Positions 1 to 8,900 of a stretch of DNA of 45,292 nucleotides are shown here, in pieces. This stretch comes from an uncultured Ruminococcus sp. (GTDB lineage: Bacteria > Bacillota > Clostridia > Oscillospirales > Acutalibacteraceae): contig CADACB010000023.1 in the NCBI GenBank assembly GCA_902786345.1, positions 1 through 45,292 on the forward strand, written 5' to 3'. How positions within the stretch are numbered: position 1 is the first letter of the stretch; each line of letters starts with the position of its first letter. The notes under the pieces are model-generated. The model was not told where the DNA came from and ran no database searches. It was given only the letters and a program-made list of their open reading frames with translations. The translations under genes were made by a program, and so were the position numbers.

Positions 1-2
1 CA

Positions 3-95
3 TAATAAATAAAGTTTCGCTCAAGCCTTTACAAAGGCTTGCGGGGTCAAGGGGCAGAGCCCTTGGCGCACTCCGCAGAGTGCGAAATTCCCATA
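3..95 (+). repeat. Intergenic repeat element A, copy 1
   Basis: About 90 bp that reappear almost unchanged, inverted, at 19981-20072 and in a diverged form at 39463-39541. The run from about 6 to 59 is identical to the inverted copy. It contains three short palindromes: AAGCCTTT/AAAGGCTT, GGGC/GCCC and CGCACTC/GAGTGCG. It lies in an intergenic stretch and shows no coding signature. It may be one unit of a larger composite repeat whose other parts (B and C) occur elsewhere in the window. Confidence 0.85.
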
Positions 96-304
96 CAACA
101 CGCACTCAAACATCGGATTGCTTTCAGTTTGACATTGTTTAAAATGAAAATAACAATAAAATGTATAACTGCCTCGTATTTGCACAAAATATATTTATCC
201 TTGACATAATGCTTTATTGTAATTATGAGCGGAATGTCGGATCATAAAGTCTTATCATTAGGATAATTGACTTTTGTAATATATATATACAGGAGGTATG
301 AACA
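96..304. other. AT-rich intergenic leader before the DUF378 gene
   Basis: No open frame with a ribosome binding site is seen. A perfect TTGACA -35 box sits at 201-206, but the best -10 candidates near 220-228 are poor. A strong AGGAGGT ribosome binding site at 291-297 serves the gene starting at 305. A second ATG at 298 opens a five-codon frame only and is rejected as a start. Confidence 0.5.
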
Positions 305-517
305 ATGCTTGACAGACTTGCAATGATTTTGCTTATCATCGGTGGACTGAACTGGGGCTCGGTCGGCGTATTCCAGTTTGACATAGTTGCATGGATATGC
401 GGCGGTCAGACAGGTATAATCAGTAGAATTATCTACACCCTTGTCGCTCTCTCGGCTATCTGGTGTATCTCTCTTCTCTTCCGTGACAGAGAGACAACTC
501 CAACCCTTTCTGCTTAA
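305..517 (+). CDS. DUF378 family small membrane protein
   Basis: A 70-residue protein with two hydrophobic helices (about residues 3-30 and 38-60). The GGLNWGSVGVFQFDIVAWICGG stretch, with the NWG signature after helix 1, is characteristic of the DUF378 family (B. subtilis YuzA-like). The biochemical role of this family is unknown and it is predicted to sit in the cytoplasmic membrane. The start is fixed by an AGGAGGT site ending 7 bases before the ATG. It appears to be monocistronic, with repeat A upstream and a long structured non-coding stretch downstream. Length is normal for the family. Confidence 0.85.
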   Translation: MLDRLAMILLIIGGLNWGSVGVFQFDIVAWICGGQTGIISRIIYTLVALSAIWCISLLFRDRETTPTLSA

Positions 518-571
518 CCAACATCTGAACTCACTGTTCACTTCTTAAACCGGAACTTAATATCCTGATAC

Positions 572-800
572 ATGCTGTCAGCTTCTTCACATTGTTATGC
601 AACTCGCTACTCACAATTCGTTAACTAACCTCCGAAGCAAAACCGCCCATAAGTGCACCGTAAGGGATATGTTGGGCGGACAACCTCAGACACTGAGTGT
701 ATAGGTTACGAGCACCAAGTGAGCGTTAGCGGACTAACCGCGAACCGAATGCAGCGGCTCGCGCCCTGCCGTTGTGAAGCAGCAGACAGCATATTTTTTT
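572..800 (+). ncRNA. Candidate structured RNA or small inverted-repeat element
   Basis: A GC-rich block inside a 426-bp gene-free stretch between the DUF378 and BIG2 genes. Bases 572-590 can pair with 774-792 (17 of 19 positions), closing a domain of about 220 nt. Inside are further stems: 643-649 with 673-679 (7 bp), 682-686 with 703-707 topped by 690-693 with 697-700, 723-729 with 734-741 (one bulge), and 739-747 with 755-763 (one mismatch). Seven T residues follow at 794-800, as at the end of a plus-strand transcript. No known class (6S, SRP, tmRNA, RNase P, T-box, common riboswitches) was recognised. The long inverted ends also fit a MITE-like element, and the arm at 751-763 shares 13 nt with a repeat B copy near 38.3 kb. 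Confidence 0.45.
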
Positions 801-886
801 AAAAAATCAACTTCATCATATCCCGGCAAACTCTTATGTTTGTATATCATTTATACAAAGAAGGAAATTTGTATAAGCCGTTTTGC

Positions 887-915
887 TTGATTTTTTTGGG
901 TGTCAGGAATAAAAT
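887..915 (+). promoter_or_regulatory. Sigma-A-type promoter for the BIG2 gene
   Basis: TTGATT at 887-892 and TAAAAT at 910-915, with a 17-bp spacer. This places the transcript start about 22 bp before the ATG at 944, with a GGAGGT site at 931-936. Confidence 0.6.
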
Positions 916-943
916 ATGTATGTAAATATTGGAGGTATGACTT

Positions 944-2035
944 ATGAAGAATATTATAAAACGTACATCTGCCGCTCTGTTGGCAGCAATTACAATCACT
1001 GCGTGCACATCTTCAAGTGTATATGCTTTTTCTATCCCATCACTCGATATTATATCCAAGGATACAAGCAATAACCTTACCATCCCTCTTAACGGAGATC
1101 CTGTTACTCTTGAAAGAGGCCGTACTTATACCTTACCGCAGATAAATTCCTTCCTGTTTCCCGGCTATAAATATCAGCTTTCTACTACAAACAATAAAGT
1201 AGTAAGCATCAAAAACGGTGTTATAACCGCTAACGGTACAGGAATATGTACACTCAAAATCACACTCCCGAATGGTATGAGCATAAGCAAAAACATCAAT
1301 GTTGCACTGCCAAAGGTTACTGTTAAATTTGAAAAATCAAATATGACTATCGGCAAGGGCGAAGCTGCTAAACTCAAGGCTATGCTTTCATCAGGAAACG
1401 GCAATATAACGTGGTCATCCTCGAACAATAAGGTTGTAAGTGTGGATAGTACCGGAAAGCTTACAGGTAAAAGCAGCGGAACTGCAACAATCACGGCTAA
1501 GCTTGCAAACGGCGAAAAAGCCAGCTGCAAGGTCACTGTCAAGACTGCACCTAAATCTGTTATTCTGACAAAAAATAAAATCACACTGGGCATTGGCGAA
1601 AGCAAAGAGCTTGATTTCACAATCAACGGAAATGCCGCTTCTTATAATGTAAACTTCTCCTCAAGCAACCCTTCTGTTGTTTCAGTTGATTCTAAATCAG
1701 GCAAGCTCATCACCAAGAGAACAGGAAAAGCAGTCGTTACTGTAAAAACCTATAACGGCAAAACTGCAAAATGCACTGTAGAAGTAAAGAAAGCTCCGGC
1801 TTCACTCGTACTCAATACAAAAAACGTTACCCTCAGAAAGGGCGGCAAGATCTCGCTTAAAGCTACTATCCCAAACGGCAGTGCATCAGAAATAACCTTC
1901 TATCCAAGCAACAGCAGAATTATAAGTGTAGACAGCAATGGACTTGTCAAGGCTCTTCAAACAGGCACTGCATTTGTTACCGCAAAAACATATAATGGTA
2001 AGTCCGTGACCTGCAAGGTAACTGTAACTGCATAA
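944..2035 (+). CDS. Secreted BIG2 (bacterial Ig-like) repeat protein
   Basis: A 363-residue exported protein built almost wholly from bacterial Ig-like group 2 modules. After the signal region come a degenerate module (about 50-120) and three clear ones (about 125-200, 205-281 and 287-362), each carrying the typical pattern 'SSNxxVVSVDxxGKLxxxxxGTATITAKxxNGKxxxCKVTV'. The N-terminus is ambiguous. Residues 18-21 (ITAC) form a possible lipobox with Cys21, but VYA-FS at 26-30 could be a signal peptidase I site. BIG2 modules act as cell-surface spacers or adhesin folds, and no catalytic domain is present. A strong GGAGGT site precedes the ATG. Probably monocistronic, with a bidirectional terminator downstream. 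Confidence 0.85.
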   Translation: MKNIIKRTSAALLAAITITACTSSSVYAFSIPSLDIISKDTSNNLTIPLNGDPVTLERGRTYTLPQINSFLFPGYKYQLSTTNNKVVSIKNGVITANGTGICTLKITLPNGMSISKNINVALPKVTVKFEKSNMTIGKGEAAKLKAMLSSGNGNITWSSSNNKVVSVDSTGKLTGKSSGTATITAKLANGEKASCKVTVKTAPKSVILTKNKITLGIGESKELDFTINGNAASYNVNFSSSNPSVVSVDSKSGKLITKRTGKAVVTVKTYNGKTAKCTVEVKKAPASLVLNTKNVTLRKGGKISLKATIPNGSASEITFYPSNSRIISVDSNGLVKALQTGTAFVTAKTYNGKSVTCKVTVTA

Positions 2036-2124
2036 TAATTATTCCAACAGAACGTTATTGCCTGAGCTTCAGCATTTTCGTATTTGACACAATCAAACGC
2101 CGGTATGCTCTCAACACACAAAAT

Positions 2125-2174
2125 AAAACAGCAAGTACGATAACTTATAATAGAATCGTACCTGCTGTTTTTTT
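2125..2174. terminator. Bidirectional intrinsic terminator
   Basis: A hairpin with arms at 2129-2141 and 2155-2167 (one mismatch), flanked by A-rich sequence on the left and a T run at 2168-2174. It lies between the convergent BIG2 gene and the zinc-finger/TPR gene and can serve both. Confidence 0.85.
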
Positions 2175-2236
2175 AATAATTATTCAATTAAAACCTTAAC
2201 ATAATTTTAATTCAGTCCATTTGTTTTAGTCCGTAA

Positions 2237-4039
2237 TCAAAGGTGAAAAGAAAGATTTTCACCCTTTTCTATAGGACTGGTGATAGTAAGAACGGGAGAC
2301 TTTTCATCGGATGTATCAAGCTTAATTATATCTGCAAATTTGTTCCAGTTTGTTTTACCGTCATAATCCATCCAGTAAATAACCTTATCCTCGATTTTGT
2401 AGCGGAACCGCTCGCGGTCAACCTCTTTCTCACCGTTATGATTTTCACATTCATAATAACAGATCATTCTGCCATAAACATCAAGTGAAATGTGATATAC
2501 AGCACCTTCATCACCACACTTACCGCATTTTACATTGTCGCTTTTCCAGTCGGCAGGCTGTTTGTCGGTTGCAGTGCCTATAATACCGGCAAGCATTTCA
2601 TACATTTTGAGCTTCTTTGCGGTATCTTTATAATCGGGAATCTTATTATAATCCTCAAGTGCCTTGTCATATCTTGAGTTAGCATAGTTTTTTCCGGCCT
2701 TTTGATATAAGCATTCACTCATTTTTTTATCTGAATCCTTATATTTGTGCTCATTCAGGAACTCAAACTTCTTATATGCAACATCATATTTTCCATTATC
2801 AAGATATGTCTGTGCTTCTCTGTAAAGACCTGAATAACACTCCTCAAGCATTTTTTTACTATCCTTATAATTATCTGTTGTTATGAAATTCTGTACTGCT
2901 TCATCATAATGCAGCTTTTCCATATTCTTCAGGCCGAGATTATAATTTGCATCTATATACCTCTGTTTGGCATCCGAATAGTCGATCACCTGTTCAAAAA
3001 GCTTGGCGGCTCTTTCATAATTTTCTGATCTTGCACTGTCGGCTGCCTGTCCATATAAGCATTCAATTTTGTGGCTCTTGCAGTCCATAAAATCTCCGAG
3101 TTCATCAAAAACAACTATAGCCTCATCGTATTTACCGTTATTCATTGCACTTATTGCACCGGAATATTTATAATAAGGTATCACAAACGTGAATATTCCA
3201 AACGCCGCAGCCGCTGCCAAAGCAAGACTCAGCACCGCTATCACAAGCTTTTTTGTAATTCTTTTTGACTTTTGTTTTCTCTGCTGCTTCTGATATGCCT
3301 TTTTACGGTTTTCAAATTCTTCCTTTTCGCTCTGCTTATTATCGACAAGCCTTGCCTGTGACTGTATCTGCTCTTTAATTTTTTTTGCCTCCAGAATCTG
3401 AGCGTCCTTTTGTCTTTCAAGTGCTTCTATTGAGGTATTCTTTTCAAGCCACGATCTACCGACCTTACAAAGTGAGCATATTCGCTCGTCATTCCAGTTA
3501 AAGCCTCCGCACGCACAAAGCCAATGACTTTTCTCAAACTCCGGTTCAAACACCAGCATTGTTCCGTCAATACCGCTTCGTGTACACAATTCAAGAAACT
3601 GTCTGTTATAATCTCCCAGAACATCAAATATTTTTTTCTGTTCTATTTTCTGATCAAAGCGTCTGTATTTACTGTTTTCCCACGTCTGATTATATACATT
3701 TGTAATACTTCTCAGAACATATTCAATGCTTCTTGTATTTATATCTCTGACAGGTATCCTTCTGTTATAGCCAAAATCGGCATTTCTTTCAACGTCAAGT
3801 CCGCTAAAGGTCACACCTGTAATATAATCTATCGGGTTACGATCCTCGTCATAGCATACAACATCAACAGACAGTGCTCTGAGATTATCCGGTTGAATAT
3901 TCATAAATTTAGCGGATGTGAACATTCTTCCGCTGTTTGTATCAAGTTCCAGACGCATCGCACAGATTATGATAGGTGAGCCTTCAAACCACATACTGTC
4001 ATTTTTTTCTTCTATCGTTCTGTAATTTTCATCAGCCAT
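2237..4039 (-). CDS. Zinc-finger, single-TM, TPR-repeat membrane protein
   Basis: A 600-residue protein of unknown function with a clear domain layout. Residues 1-165 form an N-terminal domain not recognised here. Residues 173-191 hold a RanBP2-like zinc finger (W173, C175, C177, C188, C191). A charged, probably coiled-coil segment spans 203-262, a single membrane helix about 265-290, and at least five TPR-like repeats about 293-490, each with a 'Y(D/E)xAxxxF...YxD(A/S)K' core. The C-terminal domain begins with a second Cys pair (CGKC, about 500). The finger would be on one side of the membrane and the TPR array on the other. The ATG is preceded by AAGGGGTGAG at a good distance, and a strong promoter lies 68 bp upstream. 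Similar zinc-ribbon/TM/TPR proteins are common in Clostridia without known roles. Confidence 0.8.
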   Translation of the reverse strand: MADENYRTIEEKNDSMWFEGSPIIICAMRLELDTNSGRMFTSAKFMNIQPDNLRALSVDVVCYDEDRNPIDYITGVTFSGLDVERNADFGYNRRIPVRDINTRSIEYVLRSITNVYNQTWENSKYRRFDQKIEQKKIFDVLGDYNRQFLELCTRSGIDGTMLVFEPEFEKSHWLCACGGFNWNDERICSLCKVGRSWLEKNTSIEALERQKDAQILEAKKIKEQIQSQARLVDNKQSEKEEFENRKKAYQKQQRKQKSKRITKKLVIAVLSLALAAAAAFGIFTFVIPYYKYSGAISAMNNGKYDEAIVVFDELGDFMDCKSHKIECLYGQAADSARSENYERAAKLFEQVIDYSDAKQRYIDANYNLGLKNMEKLHYDEAVQNFITTDNYKDSKKMLEECYSGLYREAQTYLDNGKYDVAYKKFEFLNEHKYKDSDKKMSECLYQKAGKNYANSRYDKALEDYNKIPDYKDTAKKLKMYEMLAGIIGTATDKQPADWKSDNVKCGKCGDEGAVYHISLDVYGRMICYYECENHNGEKEVDRERFRYKIEDKVIYWMDYDGKTNWNKFADIIKLDTSDEKSPVLTITSPIEKGENLSFHL

Positions 4040-4415
4040 TTTCTCACCCCTTAATATTTATTTTAAAAATCTATCATAGTAAAAAATAAATAAATTATCC
4101 CTTTTTATTCTAATACTTTTCTGCAATACTGTCAACTTAGAACGAGATAAGTTTTAAAAACAACTACGAAAATTTGAAATTCCTTCTATTTCAACATTAA
4201 CTTCATCAAGATGACATTTGTATGTATCACAAGAAATTCAACAATTATACAGAGAAAACCTTTTCCGGCAAAAAAAGTTATTCCTCATATGAATATTATC
4301 CAAATTTGTATTTATAAAATTACAAAACAATTTCCAAAAAGATAAGTTTGCAAAATTTCAACTGTCAGATTTTAAAATTAATTTCTGTGTACATAGCAAC
4401 GATAATAAACTTCTT
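4040..4415. other. AT-rich intergenic region, no gene seen
   Basis: Between the start of the zinc-finger/TPR gene and the end of mntP. Apart from the minus-strand promoter at 4107-4135 it holds no ribosome-binding-site-led frame and no clear hairpin. Confidence 0.5.
4107..4135 (-). promoter_or_regulatory. Promoter of the zinc-finger/TPR gene
   Basis: On the minus strand, a perfect TTGACA at 4130-4135 and TAGAAT at 4107-4112 are separated by 17 bp. This is one of the closest matches to the sigma-A consensus in the window. Confidence 0.75.
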
Positions 4416-4973
4416 TTATATAATTTTAAGTCCCTCAAGCAATATTTTTGTACCTATAAGCACAAGAATGAGTCCTCCGGCAAGTTCTGAACCCTTTTTA
4501 TATTTAGTTCCAAACACACTTCCAAGCTTTACCCCTACGGAAGAAAATACAAAGGTTGTTGCGCCTATAATAATAACCGCAGGAACAATATTAACTTCAA
4601 GAAAAGCAAAACTCACTCCAACCGCAAGTGCGTCTATACTTGTTGCAACTGCCATAAGAAGCATTGTCTTATAGTCCATTTCAGCACTCAACTTTTCTTC
4701 CTCACCGAACACCTCTCTTATCATATTTATTCCGATAAGCACCAACAGCACAAAAGCTATCCAATGATCGTACTGATCTATAAAGCCTGCAAACAGCCCT
4801 GCAAGCAAATATCCTATAAGCGGCATAAGTGCCTGAAACCCACCAAACCACACTCCTGCCTTCAGCATATGCACAGGTTTAATCTTACCAAGCGACAATC
4901 CCTTACAGACCGACACCGCAAAGGCATCCATTGAAAGTCCTATTCCAATAATGAATATTTCATACAAACTCAT
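4416..4973 (-). CDS. mntP: Manganese efflux pump MntP
   Basis: A 185-residue integral membrane protein of the MntP (YebN, DUF204) family, which exports Mn(II) from the cytoplasm. Six hydrophobic helices are visible, in two homologous halves. The half-repeat signatures GLSMDAFAVSVCKGL (about residues 11-25) and ATSIDALAVGVSFAF (about 107-121) carry the family's paired aspartates. A GTG nine bases upstream (4982) could also start the frame, but the AGGTG at 4980-4984 fits the ATG at 4973 and this start matches family length. A good promoter lies upstream. No yybP-ykoY manganese riboswitch was recognised in the 5' region. It is divergent from a small-peptide/ArsR pair that may be its regulator (inference). 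Confidence 0.92.
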   Translation of the reverse strand: MSLYEIFIIGIGLSMDAFAVSVCKGLSLGKIKPVHMLKAGVWFGGFQALMPLIGYLLAGLFAGFIDQYDHWIAFVLLVLIGINMIREVFGEEEKLSAEMDYKTMLLMAVATSIDALAVGVSFAFLEVNIVPAVIIIGATTFVFSSVGVKLGSVFGTKYKKGSELAGGLILVLIGTKILLEGLKII

Positions 4974-5020
4974 AAAACACACCTGTCTTTTTTTACTTTT
5001 CCGTTCCTGTATACCCGATA

Positions 5021-5049
5021 ATTATATCAACTGACTTTTTTCAAATCAA
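5021..5049 (-). promoter_or_regulatory. Promoter of mntP
   Basis: On the minus strand, TTGATT at 5044-5049 and a perfect TATAAT at 5021-5026 with a 17-bp spacer. The predicted 5' leader of about 40 nt is too short for a manganese riboswitch. Confidence 0.7.
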
Positions 5050-5162
5050 TATCTTTTATTAAAAATTTTATATGAACAGATAATCTATGCTGCTTTATTA
5101 CGGAAGGCTGAGGTGTCTGGCAAACTCAGCTCATATAAATTGACAACAGTTATTATTAAGGC

Positions 5163-5213
5163 AGTTCAAGTAAGCAATTGAAACTTGTAATTTAATTAAA
5201 TCTGTGTTATCAT
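5163..5213 (+). promoter_or_regulatory. Promoter and candidate ArsR operator
   Basis: TTGTAA at 5185-5190 and TATCAT at 5208-5213 (17-bp spacer) form a moderate promoter for the 42-aa peptide and arsR. An inverted repeat, AGTTCAA at 5163-5169 and TTGAAACT at 5178-5185, abuts the -35 box. Paired TTCAA/TTGAA half sites are typical of ArsR/SmtB operators, so autoregulation is plausible. Confidence 0.35.
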
Positions 5214-5241
5214 ATCAGTAAAAAATATGGAGGAAATAAAA

Positions 5242-5370
5242 ATGAAAACTTTAAGAATTATCATTGAGCTTATTGCATCTGTCCTTAATCTCGCTATTGT
5301 TATATATCTCTTTAAGAAAATTAAAGACGATGATGTAATTGTTCAGGACGCTGACACATATATGAAATAA
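5242..5370 (+). CDS. 42-residue single-pass membrane peptide
   Basis: A small gene with a strong GGAGG site at 5229-5233 and a good spacing to the ATG. The 42-residue product has one hydrophobic helix (about residues 5-24) followed by Lys-Lys and an acidic tail (KIKDDD). It lies 33 bp before the ArsR-type regulator on the same strand, so the two are probably co-transcribed. No family was recognised. A role as a membrane partner or effector of the metal response is only inferred from context. Confidence 0.65.
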   Translation: MKTLRIIIELIASVLNLAIVIYLFKKIKDDDVIVQDADTYMK

Positions 5371-5403
5371 CTTATTTTTCTATCAAATATACGGAGGGAT
5401 AAT

Positions 5404-5772
5404 ATGCCCGAAAGCAATAAAATACAGCTGCCTCACGATCACGGCAGCTGTCAAAGCTCTGTAATTGAATGTATGCCCGATACTGAAACCGTTAAAACCG
5501 TTGCCGAGGCTATGAAACAGCTCGGCGACCCAAGCAGGCTTAGAATTTTCTGGCTTCTTTGTCACTGCGAGGAATGTGTTATAAATATCGCTGCCGCAAC
5601 CGGAATGTCAAGTCCTGCGGTTTCACATCATCTCCGTCTGCTTAAAAATGCAGGTCTGATAATATCAAACAGACACGGCAAAGAAATGTATTACCGTGCT
5701 GCTGACACAGAAATCACAGATAAGCTCCATCACACAATTGAAGAGATTGCAAGAATATCATGTCCGAAATGA
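5404..5772 (+). CDS. ArsR/SmtB-family metal-sensing repressor
   Basis: A 122-residue winged-helix repressor. The LGDPSRLRIFWLL segment (40-52), the recognition helix region around GMSSPAVSHHLRLLKNAGLI (67-86) and the wing RHGKEMYYR (90-98) are diagnostic of ArsR/SmtB. Potential metal ligands are C53, C55 and C58 in the helix-3 position used by ArsR/CadC, a His/Cys-rich N-terminus (HDHGSC, 11-16), and H109, H110 and C120 in the last helix. The mixture suggests thiophilic or transition-metal sensing, but the metal cannot be assigned. GGAGGG precedes the ATG. It follows the 42-aa peptide gene and is divergent from mntP. Confidence 0.9.
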   Translation: MPESNKIQLPHDHGSCQSSVIECMPDTETVKTVAEAMKQLGDPSRLRIFWLLCHCEECVINIAAATGMSSPAVSHHLRLLKNAGLIISNRHGKEMYYRAADTEITDKLHHTIEEIARISCPK

Positions 5773-5834
5773 CCTGCGTGATAAACTTTAGAATAAACAT
5801 TAAAAATAAAAATATCAAACAGCTTTACACAAAC

Positions 5835-5887
5835 AAAAAAGACTGTCGGATCGACGTAAAATACAACGCCGCCGACAGTCTTTTTGC
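5835..5887. terminator. Bidirectional intrinsic terminator
   Basis: Arms GACTGTCGG at 5841-5849 and CCGACAGTC at 5872-5880 are flanked by six A residues on the left and five T residues on the right. It separates convergent arsR and the M60 peptidase gene and can end both transcripts. Confidence 0.9.
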
Positions 5888-5985
5888 TTGTGTTCATTCT
5901 CATCAGAAAGAACGAATCTTAAACATATTTTTCATTTTCTGAATTGCCGTAATCTGACCTTTCAGTCACTGCAAAGCAATTAATA

Positions 5986-8900
5986 TTACATATCTGCCAG
6001 TTTCATTTGTAAAGCTGTGACGTCACTGACTGTTATTCTGCCATCACCATTAAAATCTGCTGCCTTGTTCTGGAACTCATCAAGCGTTACCATATCCGCC
6101 AATGCCATCTGCAAATATGAAGCGTCGCTGACACTTAATCTGCCGTCACCATTAACATCACCTTTTTTCAAATTTACCGTGATTTTAAAGCTCTTTAACT
6201 TAAATCTATTTTTTGAATCTTTTGCAAAAACACTTACGGTATAGTTACCATATGAATCAGGCTTAAAGCTTGTTTTTGGGGTTGCCGTATAATCACAAAG
6301 CGTCGTTGAACCTGATACACCTTTTTTGCTATATGTGATCTTGTATGTGCAGGGTCCGTAATCAGCACTTGCATTCGGCTTGATAGTAACGGTATCTCCA
6401 AGAGTAATGCTTGTTTTATTTACAGTAGACTTATTATCAAGAACATATTTTTTCTGTCCGACATTAAGTGTATATTCTCCGCCCTCGATCTTCACAGTAA
6501 CTGTTGTTTTTCTATCACTGTTTGTTTGATTTAAATAATTATGAATCTTAATTCCTTTTACCATATTCTGTGAATCAATCACAGGAGTAACCTTAAGCCA
6601 CTGAGTTGTCGATTCAGGTATATTTACCTTTGCTGAGAACTCATCCTTAGAAACAGACTTTTTCAGATATACAACTGTATCTTCTGCAACAGCCGGAAGC
6701 TGTACATTATATGAAGAAAGTCCGTTAAACTTAGTAATGAGCTTTACTGAATATTCTCTGATATGTGTAGCGTCTGCTTTTGTAACAGCGCCGTCATAAT
6801 CTACATCAGCAGCCGCAATCTGATATTTATCAAGCGTTGCCTTTTTTGCAAGATACTTCTCTATGGCACTTGCATCAGCTACATTAATTGTGCCGTCACC
6901 AATAACGTCACCAAGTTTGGGCTTGAATGTGAACGAGAATGTAGATGTTCCGGTATTACCGTTTTTATCCTTAACTGTTACCTTGACAGTATATTCGCCA
7001 TATACAGACGGTTTCCAATCAACAGATGAATCTGAGCTAAAGCCTTTTATCAGTGTTGTTTTATTATTCTTAGTCTTATTAATAGCCTCAAACTTATAGG
7101 TATAGTTTCCCACACCATTTGATGCAGAAGCCCATACTGTAACTGTACTTCCAAGCGTCGTATTATTATAGGTAATAAAATCAGTGCCAGCAGGTGATAC
7201 TCTTATTGATGCTCTTGGCTTCTTAGCTGATTTGAGTGTTGTATATTTAATGGTCTTTGTTGCATACACATTCAGCATTCTGTCATAAGCATTTACTTTG
7301 ATATCACCTGAAGTAACGGATTTGTCAAGCTTAAAACTGCTGTCCCATGTAAATCCTATGATCTTACCGTCTTTAACTATCTCATAGCCAAGATGTGCCG
7401 AAGGATAATTTCCTGAAAGGTTGAAATACAAAGTATTATTTGTATCCATATTAAATGAGAATGTACCGCTTACAGACTTGTTATCGTTTCTGCTTGAATT
7501 CTTTATATCCTCATATGTTCTTGTGTTATAATACCAGATTTTCTTGTTAAGCTCAGGAAGCTTAAGAGCTTTCATAGACTTTGTATATGTTTCAGACGGT
7601 TTATCAGATATGAAACCATATCTTACAAAATACTTAGTCAAATCTGTTTTTGTTGCAGCAGCAGAATATACAGCCATCTTCTCACGCTTGAGAATATCTT
7701 TTTCATCGTCAGTTTCAGCATTTTTTTCTGCTGCCTCAAACAGATCATCTACTGTTTTGTTGCCGCAGGAATCATCACGATACATATTGTTGAAGGTTGT
7801 CCAGTAGCCATTATGATAAACCTCAAGATCCCAGAAAATAAAGAGTGTCCAAAAATAATTACTACCGTCTCTACCCTGCCAGAAATTCGTCTTTGTATTA
7901 ACAGCTATCTGGTTTATGTCGTAATGATGATTTTTATCATTAAGCTTTTTCACCGCAACATAGTAATCATCCAAACCATTATCAAGCACATTCTTCATAG
8001 ACCACATATTGTTGGTCACTTCACCATATGTTCTTTCAGGATTATCAAGACAGTGACCATATTCGTGCGGTATACCCCAGTTATAGTCACCTGTCAATAC
8101 TTTCGTTTCATCATGTGCGTAAATGTTGATAACCTCATTAGTAGCGCTTGCACCAACACCCGCAGAAAGATTCTTGGCTCTTACCTGAATTTTCATATCC
8201 TTATATTCTTTATAACTCATTCCATTGAATTCATAAAGCTTTTTTGAGAATTGGTCCCATTTATCCATCGCTTTTGAAAAATCGAACCCGTTGGTGTTGA
8301 CTGTTTCCAAGAAATTCTTATCTGAATCATTCTTTTTATTATGCTTTATTTCAAAAGTCATAATAGAGTGATTTGAACACAGTTCTACGATATTATGATA
8401 ACCTTCTTCGTTTTTATCAAGATGTGCTGCATAATCATTAAGATTCTTAAGGAAGGTTTTTGAACTCTGTCCCTTTTTGTAAACCGGGAACTGATCTCCG
8501 CCGTCAATATAAACCTTTACCTGCTTCTTCTGCTGTTCTGCTGTATAGGGATTCAGAAGATAAACTGCACCGCCCTGTTCATAATCATCTGTATTTCTCA
8601 AAGATTTTAAGAGAGGCACCTCAACTCTATTCAGTCCTGCATTCAGTTTAACTCTATAAGAGGAATCATAGCTTACATTCTGAGTAATATAAAGTTCAGG
8701 AAGATTCGCTTCGCTCTTATCTGCATCAACATAAACATACAAGGTTTTATATGGAGAAGCCCAGATACCGGTAACCACCTTATTTGTTCCCAAATAAGCA
8801 ACCTCAAGTTCTGTTTCTGCGTATTTTTTGAGATCACCCTTTCTTTCAAGTATGAACTCTCTTGATGTAACCTTTTTACTCTGATTATTGATCAGCTTCT

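Noticed and set aside
1174-1626. 150-codon minus-strand frame inside the BIG2 gene
   Set aside because: Antisense shadow of a Ser/Thr/Val-rich repeat protein; no ribosome binding site, and the plus-strand gene is clear.
3524-3979. 151-codon plus-strand frame
   Set aside because: Shadow of the zinc-finger/TPR gene with no family features and no ribosome binding site.
4983-5100. Manganese (yybP-ykoY) riboswitch upstream of mntP
   Set aside because: The predicted leader is about 40 nt and lacks the conserved loops.
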